This document shows positions 1 to 8,374 of a DNA stretch of 50,211 nt, piece by piece. The DNA is from Mycobacterium innocens (GTDB lineage: Bacteria > Actinomycetota > Actinomycetes > Mycobacteriales > Mycobacteriaceae), in contig NZ_UPHQ01000051.1 of the NCBI RefSeq assembly GCF_900566055.1, positions 1-50,211 of the forward strand, in the 5' to 3' direction. The stretch's first letter is position 1. Every line of letters starts with the position of its first letter. Position numbers and translations under genes: made by a program. Under the pieces are notes generated by a model, which ran no database searches, was not told the origin of the DNA, and saw only the letters and a program-made list of their open reading frames with translations.

Positions 1-1011
1 CCGGTCGCCGTCGGCGCCTTCGCGCAACAGCCCGGTCAGCTCGGCCACCTGCGCGTCGTCGCGGGCCAGCCCGGCCGGGTCCAGCGCCGCCTCCCACCCG
101 GCGGCGGGCATCTGCCCGATCGCGACCGGGGCCCGCTCGTCAAGGTCGAACCCGACCGAGTAGGCCACCGACCAGCCCGGGCGGGCGTTCAGTTTGCGCA
201 GGTGCAAGACCACGGCGTGGCTTGAGCCCGCCCCGTCGATGGTGATCAACAGGTTGCGCCGCCACTTCGCCGGGATCGCGGCGATCGCCGCATCGATGAT
301 CGCGATGTGATCGGCCGCGGTGTTCGACCCGGCATTGCCGGGGCGGCAGATCACCGCCAGCAGTTCGCCGGTGTTATCGCACCACGCTAACAGCGGGTGA
401 AACCCGTAGCCACCCTTGAAATTCCCCGCAGCGTGCTGCTTGCCGGAATGCGATTCAGCCAGCGAGGCGGCAATGCGGATCACGACCACCGCACCCAGGT
501 CCCCATAACAGGTCCGCGAAGGCGGGATCGCGCCATGCCGAGCCTCGATCAGCTCCCACACCCGTTCCCGGACCCCGTTGCGCACCAGCGCGATCCTGGC
601 CATGCCCTGGTGGTCGATCTCGTTCAGCGACCGCCACATCGTCGGGACCGACGCCACCAGCCCGAACAGCCGTTCCTGATCCCGCAGCACCGCGGTACCG
701 GCCAGGTTCTCCGCGCCGCCCGCGATCGACACCGCCACGTCCCGCAACACCGCGCCCCGGTCGTGGGTCAACGAGTGCCGTACGTAGTGCAGCCTAGGTG
801 GCTGTCGTCCCGACGAGACGGTGATGCCGGCCGCGTCGACCAGGCCGGTGAAGGTGTTGGAGAGGTTCTCAGCGTCCAGGCGGGTGCCGCGGGTGGAGAC
901 GAGGAAACTCCGCCCTTGCCGGTATGGGCACCGCTGGTCGCGGCGCTGCCGGTAGCTCAGGGAATGACAGCTGGCGGGTAAGGCAGGTTGGTACTGGATC
1001 CGGGTCGATGC
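1..1011 (-). mobile_element. IS1380-family transposase, 3' end cut by window edge, probably decayed
   Basis: The minus-strand frame whose codons occupy positions 3k+1 to 3k+3 is open from a TAG at 1012-1014 to the left edge. It carries IS1380 hallmarks: AVLRDQERLFGLVAS (about 700-640), then FKGGYGFHPLLAWCDNTGE and RPGNAGSNTAADH (about 420-320), LITIDGAGSS (about 250) and SVGFDLDERAPVAIG. This is a DDE transposase for cut-and-paste mobility. No convincing ATG or GTG lies near the expected N-terminus. The segment before SLAESHSGK reads VIRIAA, where related transposases, as I remember them, have VIRMDA, so the first catalytic Asp appears lost. The C-terminus lies outside the window and terminal inverted repeats were not identified. 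The family assignment is strong; inactivity is inferred. Confidence 0.8.
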
Positions 1012-1096
1012 CTACCGGTCTGCGCCTGGGCGCGAGAGAAGTGAAATAGCTTGGCGGGCTGACGGTTTGAGATGTCTGCTGCGCTGTCGGTGTGAA

Positions 1097-1115
1097 CGAA
1101 GGTGAGACACCTTCG
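1097..1115. repeat. Perfect 8-bp inverted repeat (hairpin)
   Basis: The arms CGAAGGTG and CACCTTCG are separated by AGA. The hairpin sits between the transposase frame and the methylcitrate synthase fragment. There is no T-tract, so an intrinsic terminator is not supported. It may be an element-end remnant or chance. Confidence 0.4.
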
Positions 1116-1657
1116 CGGCGCGGGTGGGTACCTCCGCCGGCTCTCATATCTACAGTGTGGTCACGGCGGCCGACGGGGCGGTCAAGGGTCCGCCGCGGGG
1201 TGGCGCCAACCAGGCGGTGATGCGTGGAATGTCTGGAATAGACTCTGCTACAAGGACATCCGAGTGGTTAACCTACAAACTTGCCCGCAACCAGGAGGTC
1301 ATGGGATTCGGTCACCTGGTGTTACAAGAACGGCGACTTACGGGTGCCGGCCATGGAGCAGTCCCTGATGAGCGTGGCCGCCGCGCGAGATGGTCAGCGG
1401 TGGCTCGACATCTACCACATCCTGGGGCGGGATATGTTGGCCGCGACTGGGATAAAGCCGGATCTGGACTTTCCCGCCGGTGCCGCATATCACCTGATGG
1501 GCTTCGACATCGGTTGCTTTACCCCAATTTTGTGATGAGCCGGATCACCGGACGGACCGTTCATGTCATGGAGCAGACCGCCTCCAACGCGTTGATCCGG
1601 GCGCTGAGCCCATACGTCGGACCACCGCAACGCCCGCTCACGCCGACCGATGCATAG
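1106..1657 (+). pseudogene. prpC: Methylcitrate/citrate synthase C-terminal fragment with two frameshifts
   Basis: Three joined frames reconstruct the C-terminal third of a citrate synthase-family enzyme (propionyl-CoA or acetyl-CoA plus oxaloacetate condensation). Frame 2 gives DTFAARV, HIYSVVTAADGAVKG, RGGANQAVM and EVMGFGHLV. A one-base insertion near 1322-1323 shifts to frame 3, which gives YKNGDLRVPAMEQ, KPDLDFPAGAAYHLMGFDI and FTPI. A one-base loss in the T-run at about 1528-1531 shifts back to frame 2, which gives FVMSRITGRTVHVMEQ, NALIRALSPYVG and a normal end. The family's LHGGAN motif reads PRGGAN here, losing a catalytic His, which fits long decay. The N-terminal two thirds are absent; the IS1380 relic lies immediately to the left. 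It resembles PrpC/GltA1 more than GltA2, judged from memory. Confidence 0.85.
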
Positions 1658-1972
1658 CAGGCCGGTGACCTCCGGCCGGGACCGCGTCGCGCGGCCTACC
1701 AACCGGTGGCGCGGGCACGGCACGCAGCAGTCGAATCATGGACTGCGACTAGGCGCGGCGGGCCCGGAAGCAACACCGACCGGGTCGTCACCTGATCACT
1801 CAACCCGGTGCGGTTACCGCCGCCGTGGGTGTAGTGTCCATAGTGAGGTTTTCTTTCGTAGCCAGCTCTGATCTCGGGTTCGCGACCGCGTCGCAACCAA
1901 GAGTCTGGATTGGCTTCGTTTGTCGATCCCCACACGTGTGTGCCGGGTCAGGCCGAAGTGAAGGGGTCGTCG
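1658..1972. other. Gene-poor interval after the prpC fragment
   Basis: No reading frame here shows recognisable protein motifs on either strand. The ORFs are short and mutually overlapping. A minus-strand 13-codon ORF (about 1841-1800) has no homology I recognise. Probably decayed DNA. Confidence 0.5.
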
Positions 1973-2080
1973 ATGGATCATCGCGAGTTGCGCGCGGGTC
2001 GACTGGTGGCGGTGACGATGTCGCTGGGCTACGGCCGTATAACGCGGGTGGTTCCCGTCGGGGCAATGTCGACGCCATGA
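1973..2080 (+). CDS. Possible 35-aa micro-ORF coupled to the DUF5994 gene
   Basis: An ATG at 1973 lies six bases after an AAGGGG Shine-Dalgarno-like element. It opens a 35-codon frame beginning MDHRELRAGRLVAV and ending at TGA 2078-2080. That stop overlaps the ATG of the downstream DUF5994 gene in an ATGA arrangement, the signature of translational coupling. No family is recognised. It could be a genuine small protein, a leader peptide, or chance. The spacing and ribosome-binding site are visible; expression is inference. Confidence 0.35.
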   Translation: MDHRELRAGRLVAVTMSLGYGRITRVVPVGAMSTP

Positions 2081-2607
2081 ACGGAGCAGTGGGCGGTCGG
2101 CGCCTGGCCAGCCCGGTGCGGGTTGCCTTGGCGACGGAACTGGGTGCGCCGCTGGACGGGGCGTGGTGGCCGCATACGGCCTCGATAGCGCGCGAACTTC
2201 CCGAGCTGGTTGATGCCCTGCGCACGCGGTTGGGGAAGATCACCACCATCACCGTCAACTGGTCCTCGCTGGAGTGCTCACCAGATCTCGATGCGCTGAA
2301 CCGTCCCGGGGTAGGTGACCGGGGTGAGCGCGGCCGGGTTGTCGCACGCCAGCGACTGATGACGATCACCGGCAGCCGGGCCTCGGCGAATCTGTTGGTG
2401 GTACCGTGCCGCACGTCCGCTGCACTGGCCAAGATGGTGTTACGCAGATGCGCGGGACTGCCCGCCATGGGTCAGGATCGGGACACCCAGGAATTCCAGA
2501 CCTGCGGTGACATCCTGCGGGCCGCTCGTGCCGAGAGCGCACTCTGCGGTCAGCATGTCCCGGACGATGGAGCCGCGCACGCCGCTCCGGCCGATTTGCA
2601 GTCGTGA
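2077..2607 (+). CDS. DUF5994 family protein
   Basis: This 176-residue cytoplasmic protein of unknown function has the features I associate with mycobacterial DUF5994 proteins. They are an N-terminal SPVRVALATELGAPLDGAWW with a DGAWWP-like core, then ARELPELVDALRTRLG, a VNWSSLE segment, the ITGSRASANLLVVP strand, and a C-terminal DTQEFQTCGDILRAARAE helix. I chose the ATG at 2077, not the far-upstream start at 1825, because homology begins just after it and the ATG overlaps the stop of the micro-ORF. No transmembrane segment or signal peptide is visible. It stands alone between decayed DNA and a small hypothetical gene. No enzymatic residues can be named. Confidence 0.7.
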   Translation: MNGAVGGRRLASPVRVALATELGAPLDGAWWPHTASIARELPELVDALRTRLGKITTITVNWSSLECSPDLDALNRPGVGDRGERGRVVARQRLMTITGSRASANLLVVPCRTSAALAKMVLRRCAGLPAMGQDRDTQEFQTCGDILRAARAESALCGQHVPDDGAAHAAPADLQS

Positions 2608-2806
2608 CGGATTGATGGGTACCTCCCCGACCGCGCAACGCCGCGCAGCAGCAACATTTTTCGACGTGCGGTCCGACCGTGACGAGCCGGGGACCTCGTT
2701 GGTCCTCGGACGCGTGGGCAACCCACCACCGCGCCCCACATCATGCTCGGTGCGGGTTTGCGCTTTGAATGCGTCGCGCCGACGCTCATAAGAAAGGATG
2801 TACGAC

Positions 2807-3040
2807 ATGGCTATACAGGACTGGCGGGACGCGCCGGAGATTCATCCGTCCGAGATCCGGATCGGTGACGTCATCGGCACCGTGCGCTCGACCCACGTTC
2901 CCTTCAAGGTCAAGCTGATCAGCGAGCCGAATAGAAGCCCGAAGCAATGGACGTTTTTTGGCCGCGACGACGCCGGCCTGGACTACATGAGCACCTTCGG
3001 GGACGGCGAATTGGTCCGCAGGTACACCAAGGCTTCCTGA
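2807..3040 (+). CDS. Small hypothetical protein (77 aa)
   Basis: I do not recognise this family. The product is a 77-residue soluble, mixed-charge protein (MAIQDWRDAPEIHPSEIRIG ... DGELVRRYTKAS) without signal or membrane segments. Two in-frame ATGs exist, at 2798 and 2807. An AGAAAGGA ribosome-binding site abuts the first, leaving no spacer, so the second start with about eight bases of spacing is preferred. Codon use matches the neighbours and the frame is clean. The gene is followed by 120 bases that carry the promoter of the DUF2652 gene. Confidence 0.6.
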   Translation: MAIQDWRDAPEIHPSEIRIGDVIGTVRSTHVPFKVKLISEPNRSPKQWTFFGRDDAGLDYMSTFGDGELVRRYTKAS

Positions 3041-3126
3041 CCGCATCGCAGGGCTGCGGCGCAGTGTCGCCGAGGCGATTGCGCCTGCGCCAACGATCGT
3101 CGCGCACCGGCGGGCTTTAGTTAGCA

Positions 3127-3155
3127 TCGACTGGGCCGGGTCAGACCGCTAAAAT
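3127..3155 (+). promoter_or_regulatory. Putative SigA-type promoter driving a leaderless mRNA
   Basis: A TCGACT element at 3127-3132 (close to TTGACA) and TAAAAT at 3150-3155 are separated by 17 bases. The ATG of the DUF2652 gene begins 9 bases after the -10 box and no Shine-Dalgarno is present, so transcription probably begins at or within a base or two of the start codon. Confidence 0.55.
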
Positions 3156-3164
3156 CCTGATTTC

Positions 3165-3893
3165 ATGGCCGTTAGGCGCGCCGTGTTACTCATTGCCGAT
3201 ATCGGCGGATACACGCACTACATGACGTGGAACCGCATGCACCTGGTCCACGCGCAGCAGACGGTGGCCGAGCTGCTCGAAGCGGTGATCGACGCCGGCA
3301 AAGGTCTCAAGCTGGCCAAGCTGGAGGGTGATGCCGCGTTCTTCTGGGCGCCCGGCGGCAACCCCGAAGTCGTTGTGTGCGAACGGATAACGACCATGCG
3401 ACAAGCCTTCCTGGCGCGGCGGGAAAGGCTGAAGAAAGACATCGCCTGCGACTGCCAGAGCTGCTCGCAACTGGACAACTTGTCGCTCAAGTTCGTCACT
3501 CACGAGGGCGAAGTCGCCGAGCAGAAGGTCAAGCGGCGGGTCGAACTCGCCGGCTTCGACGTCATTCTCGTGCACCGGATGCTGAAGAACCTGGTGCCGG
3601 TGTCGGAGTATGTGCTGATGACCGACGTTGTGGCCGCTTGCCTCGATGAGTCGATGCGGAAACTCTCGATTGCGTTGACCCACGATTTCGAGGGCATCGG
3701 CCAAACGGCGACGTACTATATCGATCTCGCCACGTCCGAGGTGCGGCCCGTGGTGGTGGAACGCGGCTTCTTTGGCCGGTTCTCGGCGAAGCTGGGGTTT
3801 GGGGCGAAGGCATTGCCATTCATGCTGGGGGCAAAAGAGCCCTGCGCGCAGTTCCACAACCTTGATCGCGGCGCTCAAGAGCTGCCCGCGTAA
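3165..3893 (+). CDS. DUF2652 protein, class III nucleotide cyclase-like
   Basis: The 242-residue soluble protein begins [15 protein letters not shown], a cyclase-homology beta strand with the first metal-binding Asp in LIADIGGYT. It continues [13 protein letters not shown] (the GD turn of the cyclase hairpin), then an unusual [15 protein letters not shown] segment with three clustered cysteines (CDCxxC). Later come [12 protein letters not shown] and [12 protein letters not shown]2652 proteins are related to class III adenylyl/guanylyl cyclases. Whether this one makes a cyclic nucleotide is unknown; the substrate-specifying residues could not be identified. The Cys cluster suggests metal or redox binding (inference). 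The start is supported by the leaderless promoter. The NTF2-like gene follows 51 bases downstream on the same strand. Confidence 0.75.
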   Translation: MAVRRAVLLIADIGGYTHYMTWNRMHLVHAQQTVAELLEAVIDAGKGLKLAKLEGDAAFFWAPGGNPEVVVCERITTMRQAFLARRERLKKDIACDCQSCSQLDNLSLKFVTHEGEVAEQKVKRRVELAGFDVILVHRMLKNLVPVSEYVLMTDVVAACLDESMRKLSIALTHDFEGIGQTATYYIDLATSEVRPVVVERGFFGRFSAKLGFGAKALPFMLGAKEPCAQFHNLDRGAQELPA

Positions 3894-3944
3894 GTCGGGC
3901 GGCCGGCAGTCGTAGCACTGACCGAACTCGGCTACGATCGGCCG

Positions 3945-4322
3945 GTGTCGGTGGTGCTGCTTCGCGAGATGTTCGACCGTGTGGTTGTGGCCAAGAACGC
4001 TGATCTGTTCGAGCACTACTACGACCCCGACTTTGTGATGTACTCCGACGGGCTGAGTCAGAGTTTTGCCGAATTCCGCGACAGCCACCGCAATGTCTAT
4101 GCCACCGACATCAGCTACGCGGTCGAGTACGACGAGCAGGCGTGGGTGGTGGCCGCCGACAAGGTGGCGGGACGGTTGTGGATCACCACGTCTCGCCTCG
4201 GCGAGCAGCCGACCCGAATAGAGGTTGTGCTCATCGCCGCGTATCGCAACGGTCGAATCCATCGGATCTGGGAGACGACATGGCCGAGTTGGCGCAACGT
4301 GGCCGCGCTGGAAGACTACTGA
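3945..4322 (+). CDS. NTF2/SnoaL-like fold protein
   Basis: A 125-residue protein with the cone-shaped NTF2-like pattern. An N-terminal helix ([22 protein letters not shown]) is followed by [10 protein letters not shown], a [13 protein letters not shown] helix, then antiparallel strands [25 protein letters not shown] and [18 protein letters not shown]. The family includes isomerases, hydrolases and non-catalytic binding proteins, so no reaction can be assigned. The start is GTG 3945; no strong ribosome-binding site is visible. It is probably co-transcribed with the DUF2652 gene and converges on the Tat amine oxidase gene with 18 bases between stops. Confidence 0.7.
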   Translation: MSVVLLREMFDRVVVAKNADLFEHYYDPDFVMYSDGLSQSFAEFRDSHRNVYATDISYAVEYDEQAWVVAADKVAGRLWITTSRLGEQPTRIEVVLIAAYRNGRIHRIWETTWPSWRNVAALEDY

Positions 4323-4340
4323 CCGGCCACGCGGGCAACG

Positions 4341-5696
4341 TCACTGCAGCCGGTGCATCAATTCGGCCGCAGCGTGTCGGCCGCTGAGCAAGGCGCCGTG
4401 CACGGTGGCGGGATTGTCCTCGCCGACGGCCTCGCCGGCGAGGTAAAGCCGGTCGTCGATCGGTTCCTGCAGCCGGCGGCGATCGTCGAGACCGGAACCC
4501 GGCGCGTGGAACGAGTATGAGCCAAGGGCATAGGGATCGACGGTCCAGTTCGACGATTTGACGTCGACGAGCGCGACGTCGTTGCCGAACAACTGCCGGG
4601 CGATGGGCAGCGCGGAGGCCATCAACTCACCGGGTGCCGAGGACTCCACGTGCCGGCCGCGGTGACCGGCGTTGAAAGCCAACACGATCGGTCCGGCGGC
4701 GGCCGGCAACGTCAGCCATTGCGCCCACATGCCGCCGTCGGCGCCCAGAAATTGGTAGAACGCGTTTTCCAGGTCCCAGGTCCGCTGCGCGAAGCGGAAG
4801 TAGCTCTTGGACAGCACGCCAAATCCCAACGCCCGCAAGGAGTGTGCGTGTCCATCCGGTAGCGGCGGATCGAAGGTTATCGCTCCGGCTTGCAGCACGC
4901 CGAGCGGAACGGTGAGGATCGCGGCGGGTCCTTCGAAGGACCGGTCACCGGCTCGCACGATCACCGAATTGCCTTGTCGCACCACCGCTGTGACCACGGT
5001 ATTGAGGACGACGGGAAGCCCGTCGGCCAGTGAGCGTGGCACGGCATCGTATCCGCTGGTGATGACCACCTGGGGTCCGCCGGTGTACGTGCCTTTGTCG
5101 AACGTCGTGGCGGAGAGCTGGTCTGCATCCGCGGCGTACTCGTCTTCGATTTCGGTGTTGACGTAGTAGGCCAATTGGGCGCGTTCGCTATCGGACAACT
5201 CGTCGCGCTCCGCCTGGGCGTTGAGGGCGGCGCCCAGACTCCCGCCGTCGACCTCGTCACGAGCCTGCCCCAGCAGCGCGTGCCAGGTCGCCTGGCGGTA
5301 CTCGATCGGCCCTAGACGAGGATCGATAGCCAGCTTGGCCGGCTGGTTGTAGTCGGTGGGCGCGAGTTGAGCCTGTACGTGGCGCGCCAACTCCACCAGC
5401 GGGTTGTTCGTCGTGCCGTGAATCCACGAGGCGCCCATTTCCAGTGGCGGACCCCAGTCGCGGGTGGTATTCACCCGGCCGCCGATCCGATTGCGGGCTT
5501 CGATCACCCGCACCGGCCAACCCGCGTCGGCAAGACTGCGCGCGGCGGCCAACCCCGCCATTCCGGCGCCGATGACCAGGACCGCCTTGTTGTCCGGAGG
5601 GACTGCCTTGGCGCACCCGGCCGTCACGCCGGTCCCGACGGCGCAGGTCAAACCCGCCGTTGCCGCCAAGAACCGCCGGCGGGACATCTGGGACAC
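4341..5696 (-). CDS. Tat-exported flavin amine oxidase, probable lipoprotein
   Basis: The 451-residue protein starts with a twin-arginine signal (SRRRFLAA, residues 5-12), a hydrophobic stretch, and a lipobox TAGC with Cys28. This predicts folded export by Tat and lipid anchoring outside the membrane. The dinucleotide-binding GAGMAG lies at residues 43-48, followed by the E-A-R and GGRVNT elements of the amine-oxidase superfamily. A C-terminal LYLAGEAVGEDNPATVHGA FAD motif is also present. The family oxidises primary or polyamines to aldehyde, ammonia and peroxide; the substrate is not determinable. ATG 5687 is an alternative start that keeps the RR motif. The gene diverges from the hydrolase gene across about 160 bases. 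It is distinct from the cytoplasmic AofH encoded nearby. Confidence 0.85.
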   Translation of the reverse strand: MSQMSRRRFLAATAGLTCAVGTGVTAGCAKAVPPDNKAVLVIGAGMAGLAAARSLADAGWPVRVIEARNRIGGRVNTTRDWGPPLEMGASWIHGTTNNPLVELARHVQAQLAPTDYNQPAKLAIDPRLGPIEYRQATWHALLGQARDEVDGGSLGAALNAQAERDELSDSERAQLAYYVNTEIEDEYAADADQLSATTFDKGTYTGGPQVVITSGYDAVPRSLADGLPVVLNTVVTAVVRQGNSVIVRAGDRSFEGPAAILTVPLGVLQAGAITFDPPLPDGHAHSLRALGFGVLSKSYFRFAQRTWDLENAFYQFLGADGGMWAQWLTLPAAAGPIVLAFNAGHRGRHVESSAPGELMASALPIARQLFGNDVALVDVKSSNWTVDPYALGSYSFHAPGSGLDDRRRLQEPIDDRLYLAGEAVGEDNPATVHGALLSGRHAAAELMHRLQ

Positions 5697-5788
5697 GCTG
5701 TCAGCGTCTCACACCCGCACGATCCCGAAACGCCGGCTGCTCAGCGTCGTTACCAGATCGTATTCACGCAAATGTGACCGGCCCCACA

Positions 5789-5802
5789 TTACCGTCAGGT
5801 AA
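5789..5802. promoter_or_regulatory. TTACC-GTCA-GGTAA inverted repeat in a divergent intergenic region
   Basis: Perfect 5-bp arms around a 4-base centre lie between the Tat amine oxidase gene and the hydrolase gene. The right arm overlaps a TAAACT -10-like hexamer (5800-5805) reading toward the hydrolase. The size and position fit an operator, perhaps for a TetR-like regulator. The cognate protein is unknown. Confidence 0.35.
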
Positions 5803-5857
5803 ACTCGGCTGCATCCGGAGGGCGGCGACGAAGCCGCGTTCGAAGGGGGGAGCGGCG

Positions 5858-6820
5858 ATGAAGTCCACCCGCGGCAGTGTGCCGAACCAGTTGCCCGATG
5901 CGTTGCCGCCCAGTCGCAGCTTGACCGTTCGCGCGGCCGACGGGACTCCGTTGCACACCCAGGTGTTCGGGCCGCCGGACGGCTATCCGATCGTCTTGAC
6001 GCATGGCTTCGTCTGCTCCATCCGGGTGTGGGCATATCAGATCGCCGACCTGGCCACCGACTATCGGGTGATCGCTTTCGACCACCGCGGACACGGGCAC
6101 AGCGGCATCCCGCGACGCGGCAGCTACACCCTCAAACACCTTGCCTCCGACCTGGATTCGGTGTTGGACGCGACGCTGGCCCCGCACGAGCGGGCATTGA
6201 TCGCCGGGCATTCGATGGGCGGGATCACCATCTCGGCCTGGTCGGAACGCTATCGCCACAAGGTACTCCGACGCGCCGACGCGGTCGCCTTGATCAACAC
6301 GACCACCGGCGACCTGCTCAGCAAGGTGAAGTTGCTGTCGGTGCCACGGGAATTGTCGGCGGCACGAGTGCTGGCCGGTCGCGGCTTGATCAACGCGTTC
6401 GGGGGATTTCGGATACCTGGCGCGGTCCGGATACCGACTCAGCTCATGGTCGCGATGATGGCCGTCGGGGCAGATGCCCACCCGAGCACTGCGCGGCTGG
6501 TCTATGAGCTTTTCGCGCAGACCTCACCGGCAGGGCGCGGCGGCTGTGCGCGGATGCTGGTACAGGAACTGGGGCCTCGACATATCAACCTCGACGGTTT
6601 GACGGTGCCGACCCTGGTGATCGGCAGCAAGCGCGACCGGCTGACGCCGATCAGTCAGTCCCGCAAAATCGCCAGTGCCGCACCCAATGTCTTCGATCTC
6701 GTCGAGTTGCCTGGCGGCCACTGCTCGATGCTGGAACAGCACCATGAGGTGAACCGCCATTTGCGCACCCTGGCCGAATCGGTCACGCGGAATTCCGCGG
6801 TCCGGCGGATCAGCTCATAG
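5858..6820 (+). CDS. hpx: Alpha/beta hydrolase, Rv3171c (Hpx)-like
   Basis: The 320-residue alpha/beta hydrolase shows an oxyanion THGF (48-51), the nucleophile elbow GHSMGG with Ser119, Asp260 in SKRDRLTP, and His288 in GGHCSM: a complete catalytic triad. In M. tuberculosis the equivalent neighbour of aofH is annotated as a non-heme haloperoxidase (hpx). Such names usually reflect fold similarity, and esterase or other hydrolase activity is as likely. ATG 5858 is preferred because GGGGGGAG precedes it and homology starts after it; the frame is open further upstream. There is no signal peptide. The last codons overlap the 3' end of aofH by six bases on the opposite strand. Confidence 0.85.
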   Translation: MKSTRGSVPNQLPDALPPSRSLTVRAADGTPLHTQVFGPPDGYPIVLTHGFVCSIRVWAYQIADLATDYRVIAFDHRGHGHSGIPRRGSYTLKHLASDLDSVLDATLAPHERALIAGHSMGGITISAWSERYRHKVLRRADAVALINTTTGDLLSKVKLLSVPRELSAARVLAGRGLINAFGGFRIPGAVRIPTQLMVAMMAVGADAHPSTARLVYELFAQTSPAGRGGCARMLVQELGPRHINLDGLTVPTLVIGSKRDRLTPISQSRKIASAAPNVFDLVELPGGHCSMLEQHHEVNRHLRTLAESVTRNSAVRRISS

Positions 6821-8161
6821 CAGTGCGGAGACTTCGGTGGCCGCACGCCGACCGGACCTGACGGCGCCCTCCAAATAGCCGGTCCATTCATCCGCGGTTT
6901 CCGTGCCGGCCCAGTGAATCGGCCCAACCGGTTCGCGCAGCGACCGCCCGTATTTGGTCCAGGAACCGGGCGGCACTGCGGCGGTGGGACCGCCGGGCGC
7001 GAATTGCTCGCTGCCCCAACGGTAATCGGCGTAGTCGAGGGGCTTGAGCGCTTGGTCGCCGAACAGCGAGGCGAAGCACCGCAGCGTGTCGCGGCGGCGC
7101 TGCTCGGTGGGCAGCGAGTCGAATGCGCGGGCATCGACGAAACCCATGAGGATGCCCGGCCCGTCGTCATGTGGGCTGACATCGAAGGTGATGAATACCG
7201 GGCCATTGTCCGACAAGGCCTGGCCGGAGAATCCGTTGGCTCGCCAGAACGGCGTCGAATACGCGGCATAGGCCTTGCTCAACCGGCCCTGAGGCCAATG
7301 CCGGGCGAGTTCCAGGTATTGAGGCGGCAGCGGGGGAGCGAACTCGATGGCCGCACGGTGTGCGGGCGGGATCGCGACGATGACGAACCCGGCCTCGGCC
7401 TGTCCCTGATCCGAGGTGACGGTCACACCGGCACCGTGCCGATCGATGCGACGCACCGGCGCGTCCAGCACCACCCGGTTTCCCAGCTGAGCCGCCGCCA
7501 AATCGGCGATCTGCTGGGTGCCGCCGGCGAACCGATCCTGCTGGGCGCCGTTTTCGACGTCCAGGAGCCGGTCCAGGCCGCCGGCCGCGCGCACATAGCG
7601 GGTGGCGTGCAGCATGGACACGTCTTCGGGTTCGCAACCCCAGGTCACCCGGGCCATGATGGCCATCAGGTCGTGCGACGACGCGGTGGCGCGTACCGCG
7701 CGCAACCACTGACCCAGTGACACGCCGTCGAGTTCGCGCGCTCGTCGCGCTTCCCAGGGCGCCGATATCGGCACGCCGCGGGCCAGCCGCTCGAATTGCC
7801 AGCGCAACCGGGCGATGTCGAGCAGTCCGGCCAGCGAAAGCCTCGGGATCGTACCGCTGTACGGGCGCACGGCGCCCCGCCAATGGATGACGTTCTTGCC
7901 GTCATGGTAGGTCGGGATGGTCGGAACTCGCAGCTCGTCGGCAAGGGCCAGGACCTCGTCTTGAGTGGGCCCGACGAACGTGCCGCCCATATCCGCCGGC
8001 AATCCCGCGACATTGCCGGTGAGGGAGCGGCCGCCGACGCGGTCGCGGCCCTCGAGTACCAGCACGTCGTGGCCCTGAGCGGCCAGGTCGCGGGCTGCCG
8101 CCAGTCCGGCGAAGCCGGCACCCACTATGACCACGTCGACAATCCAGCGTGGGTTTGTCAC
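6815..8161 (-). CDS. aofH: Flavin monoamine oxidase (AofH, Rv3170-like)
   Basis: The 448-residue cytoplasmic amine oxidase has an FAD-binding GAGFAG at 14-19, then [12 protein letters not shown], the GGTFVG substrate-entry segment and [16 protein letters not shown]-terminal [21 protein letters not shown] completes the FAD site, as in MAO-type enzymes. It oxidises an amine with release of peroxide; the physiological substrate is unknown. The start is GTG 8161, with GAGGAC immediately upstream. No Tat or Sec signal is present, unlike the paralogous enzyme at 4341-5696. The order hydrolase-AofH-Rv3169-Rv3168 matches M. tuberculosis. Confidence 0.9.
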   Translation of the reverse strand: MTNPRWIVDVVIVGAGFAGLAAARDLAAQGHDVLVLEGRDRVGGRSLTGNVAGLPADMGGTFVGPTQDEVLALADELRVPTIPTYHDGKNVIHWRGAVRPYSGTIPRLSLAGLLDIARLRWQFERLARGVPISAPWEARRARELDGVSLGQWLRAVRATASSHDLMAIMARVTWGCEPEDVSMLHATRYVRAAGGLDRLLDVENGAQQDRFAGGTQQIADLAAAQLGNRVVLDAPVRRIDRHGAGVTVTSDQGQAEAGFVIVAIPPAHRAAIEFAPPLPPQYLELARHWPQGRLSKAYAAYSTPFWRANGFSGQALSDNGPVFITFDVSPHDDGPGILMGFVDARAFDSLPTEQRRRDTLRCFASLFGDQALKPLDYADYRWGSEQFAPGGPTAAVPPGSWTKYGRSLREPVGPIHWAGTETADEWTGYLEGAVRSGRRAATEVSALL

Positions 8162-8295
8162 GTCCTCTAGTCAACCGCATTTCGGCGGATCCGTCGGAAA
8201 AACCAACACCCCGACGCCCGGTGACTCGAGTGACTGATGTGACCAAACCCGACCGGCTACCGTTGTGGACCCAACATCCGACGGCACTACATCGG

Positions 8296-8314
8296 CACTG
8301 TCCTTGGGACAGTG
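8296..8314. repeat. Perfect 8-bp palindrome CACTGTCC-TTG-GGACAGTG
   Basis: The hairpin or operator lies between the 3' end of the Rv3169-like gene and the start of aofH, both on the minus strand. It could terminate the upstream transcript, though it has no U-tract, or bind a dimeric regulator of aofH about 135 bases upstream of the start. Confidence 0.45.
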
Positions 8315-8374
8315 AACCGCAGCTCGGGCGTTGACGTCGAAGGTGCGGTAGCCGGCGCCCCGGTTACGGCGCAC

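Noticed and set aside
1800..2468. 222-codon minus-strand ORF opposite DUF5994, with a 13-codon Thr/Ala-rich end
   Set aside because: It overlaps the recognisable DUF5994 frame and has no ribosome-binding site or family motif. The short terminal ORF alone is too little to call.
3186..4262. 358-codon minus-strand ORF opposite the DUF2652 and NTF2 genes
   Set aside because: It spans two plus-strand genes with recognisable domains and encodes a His-rich product without motifs.
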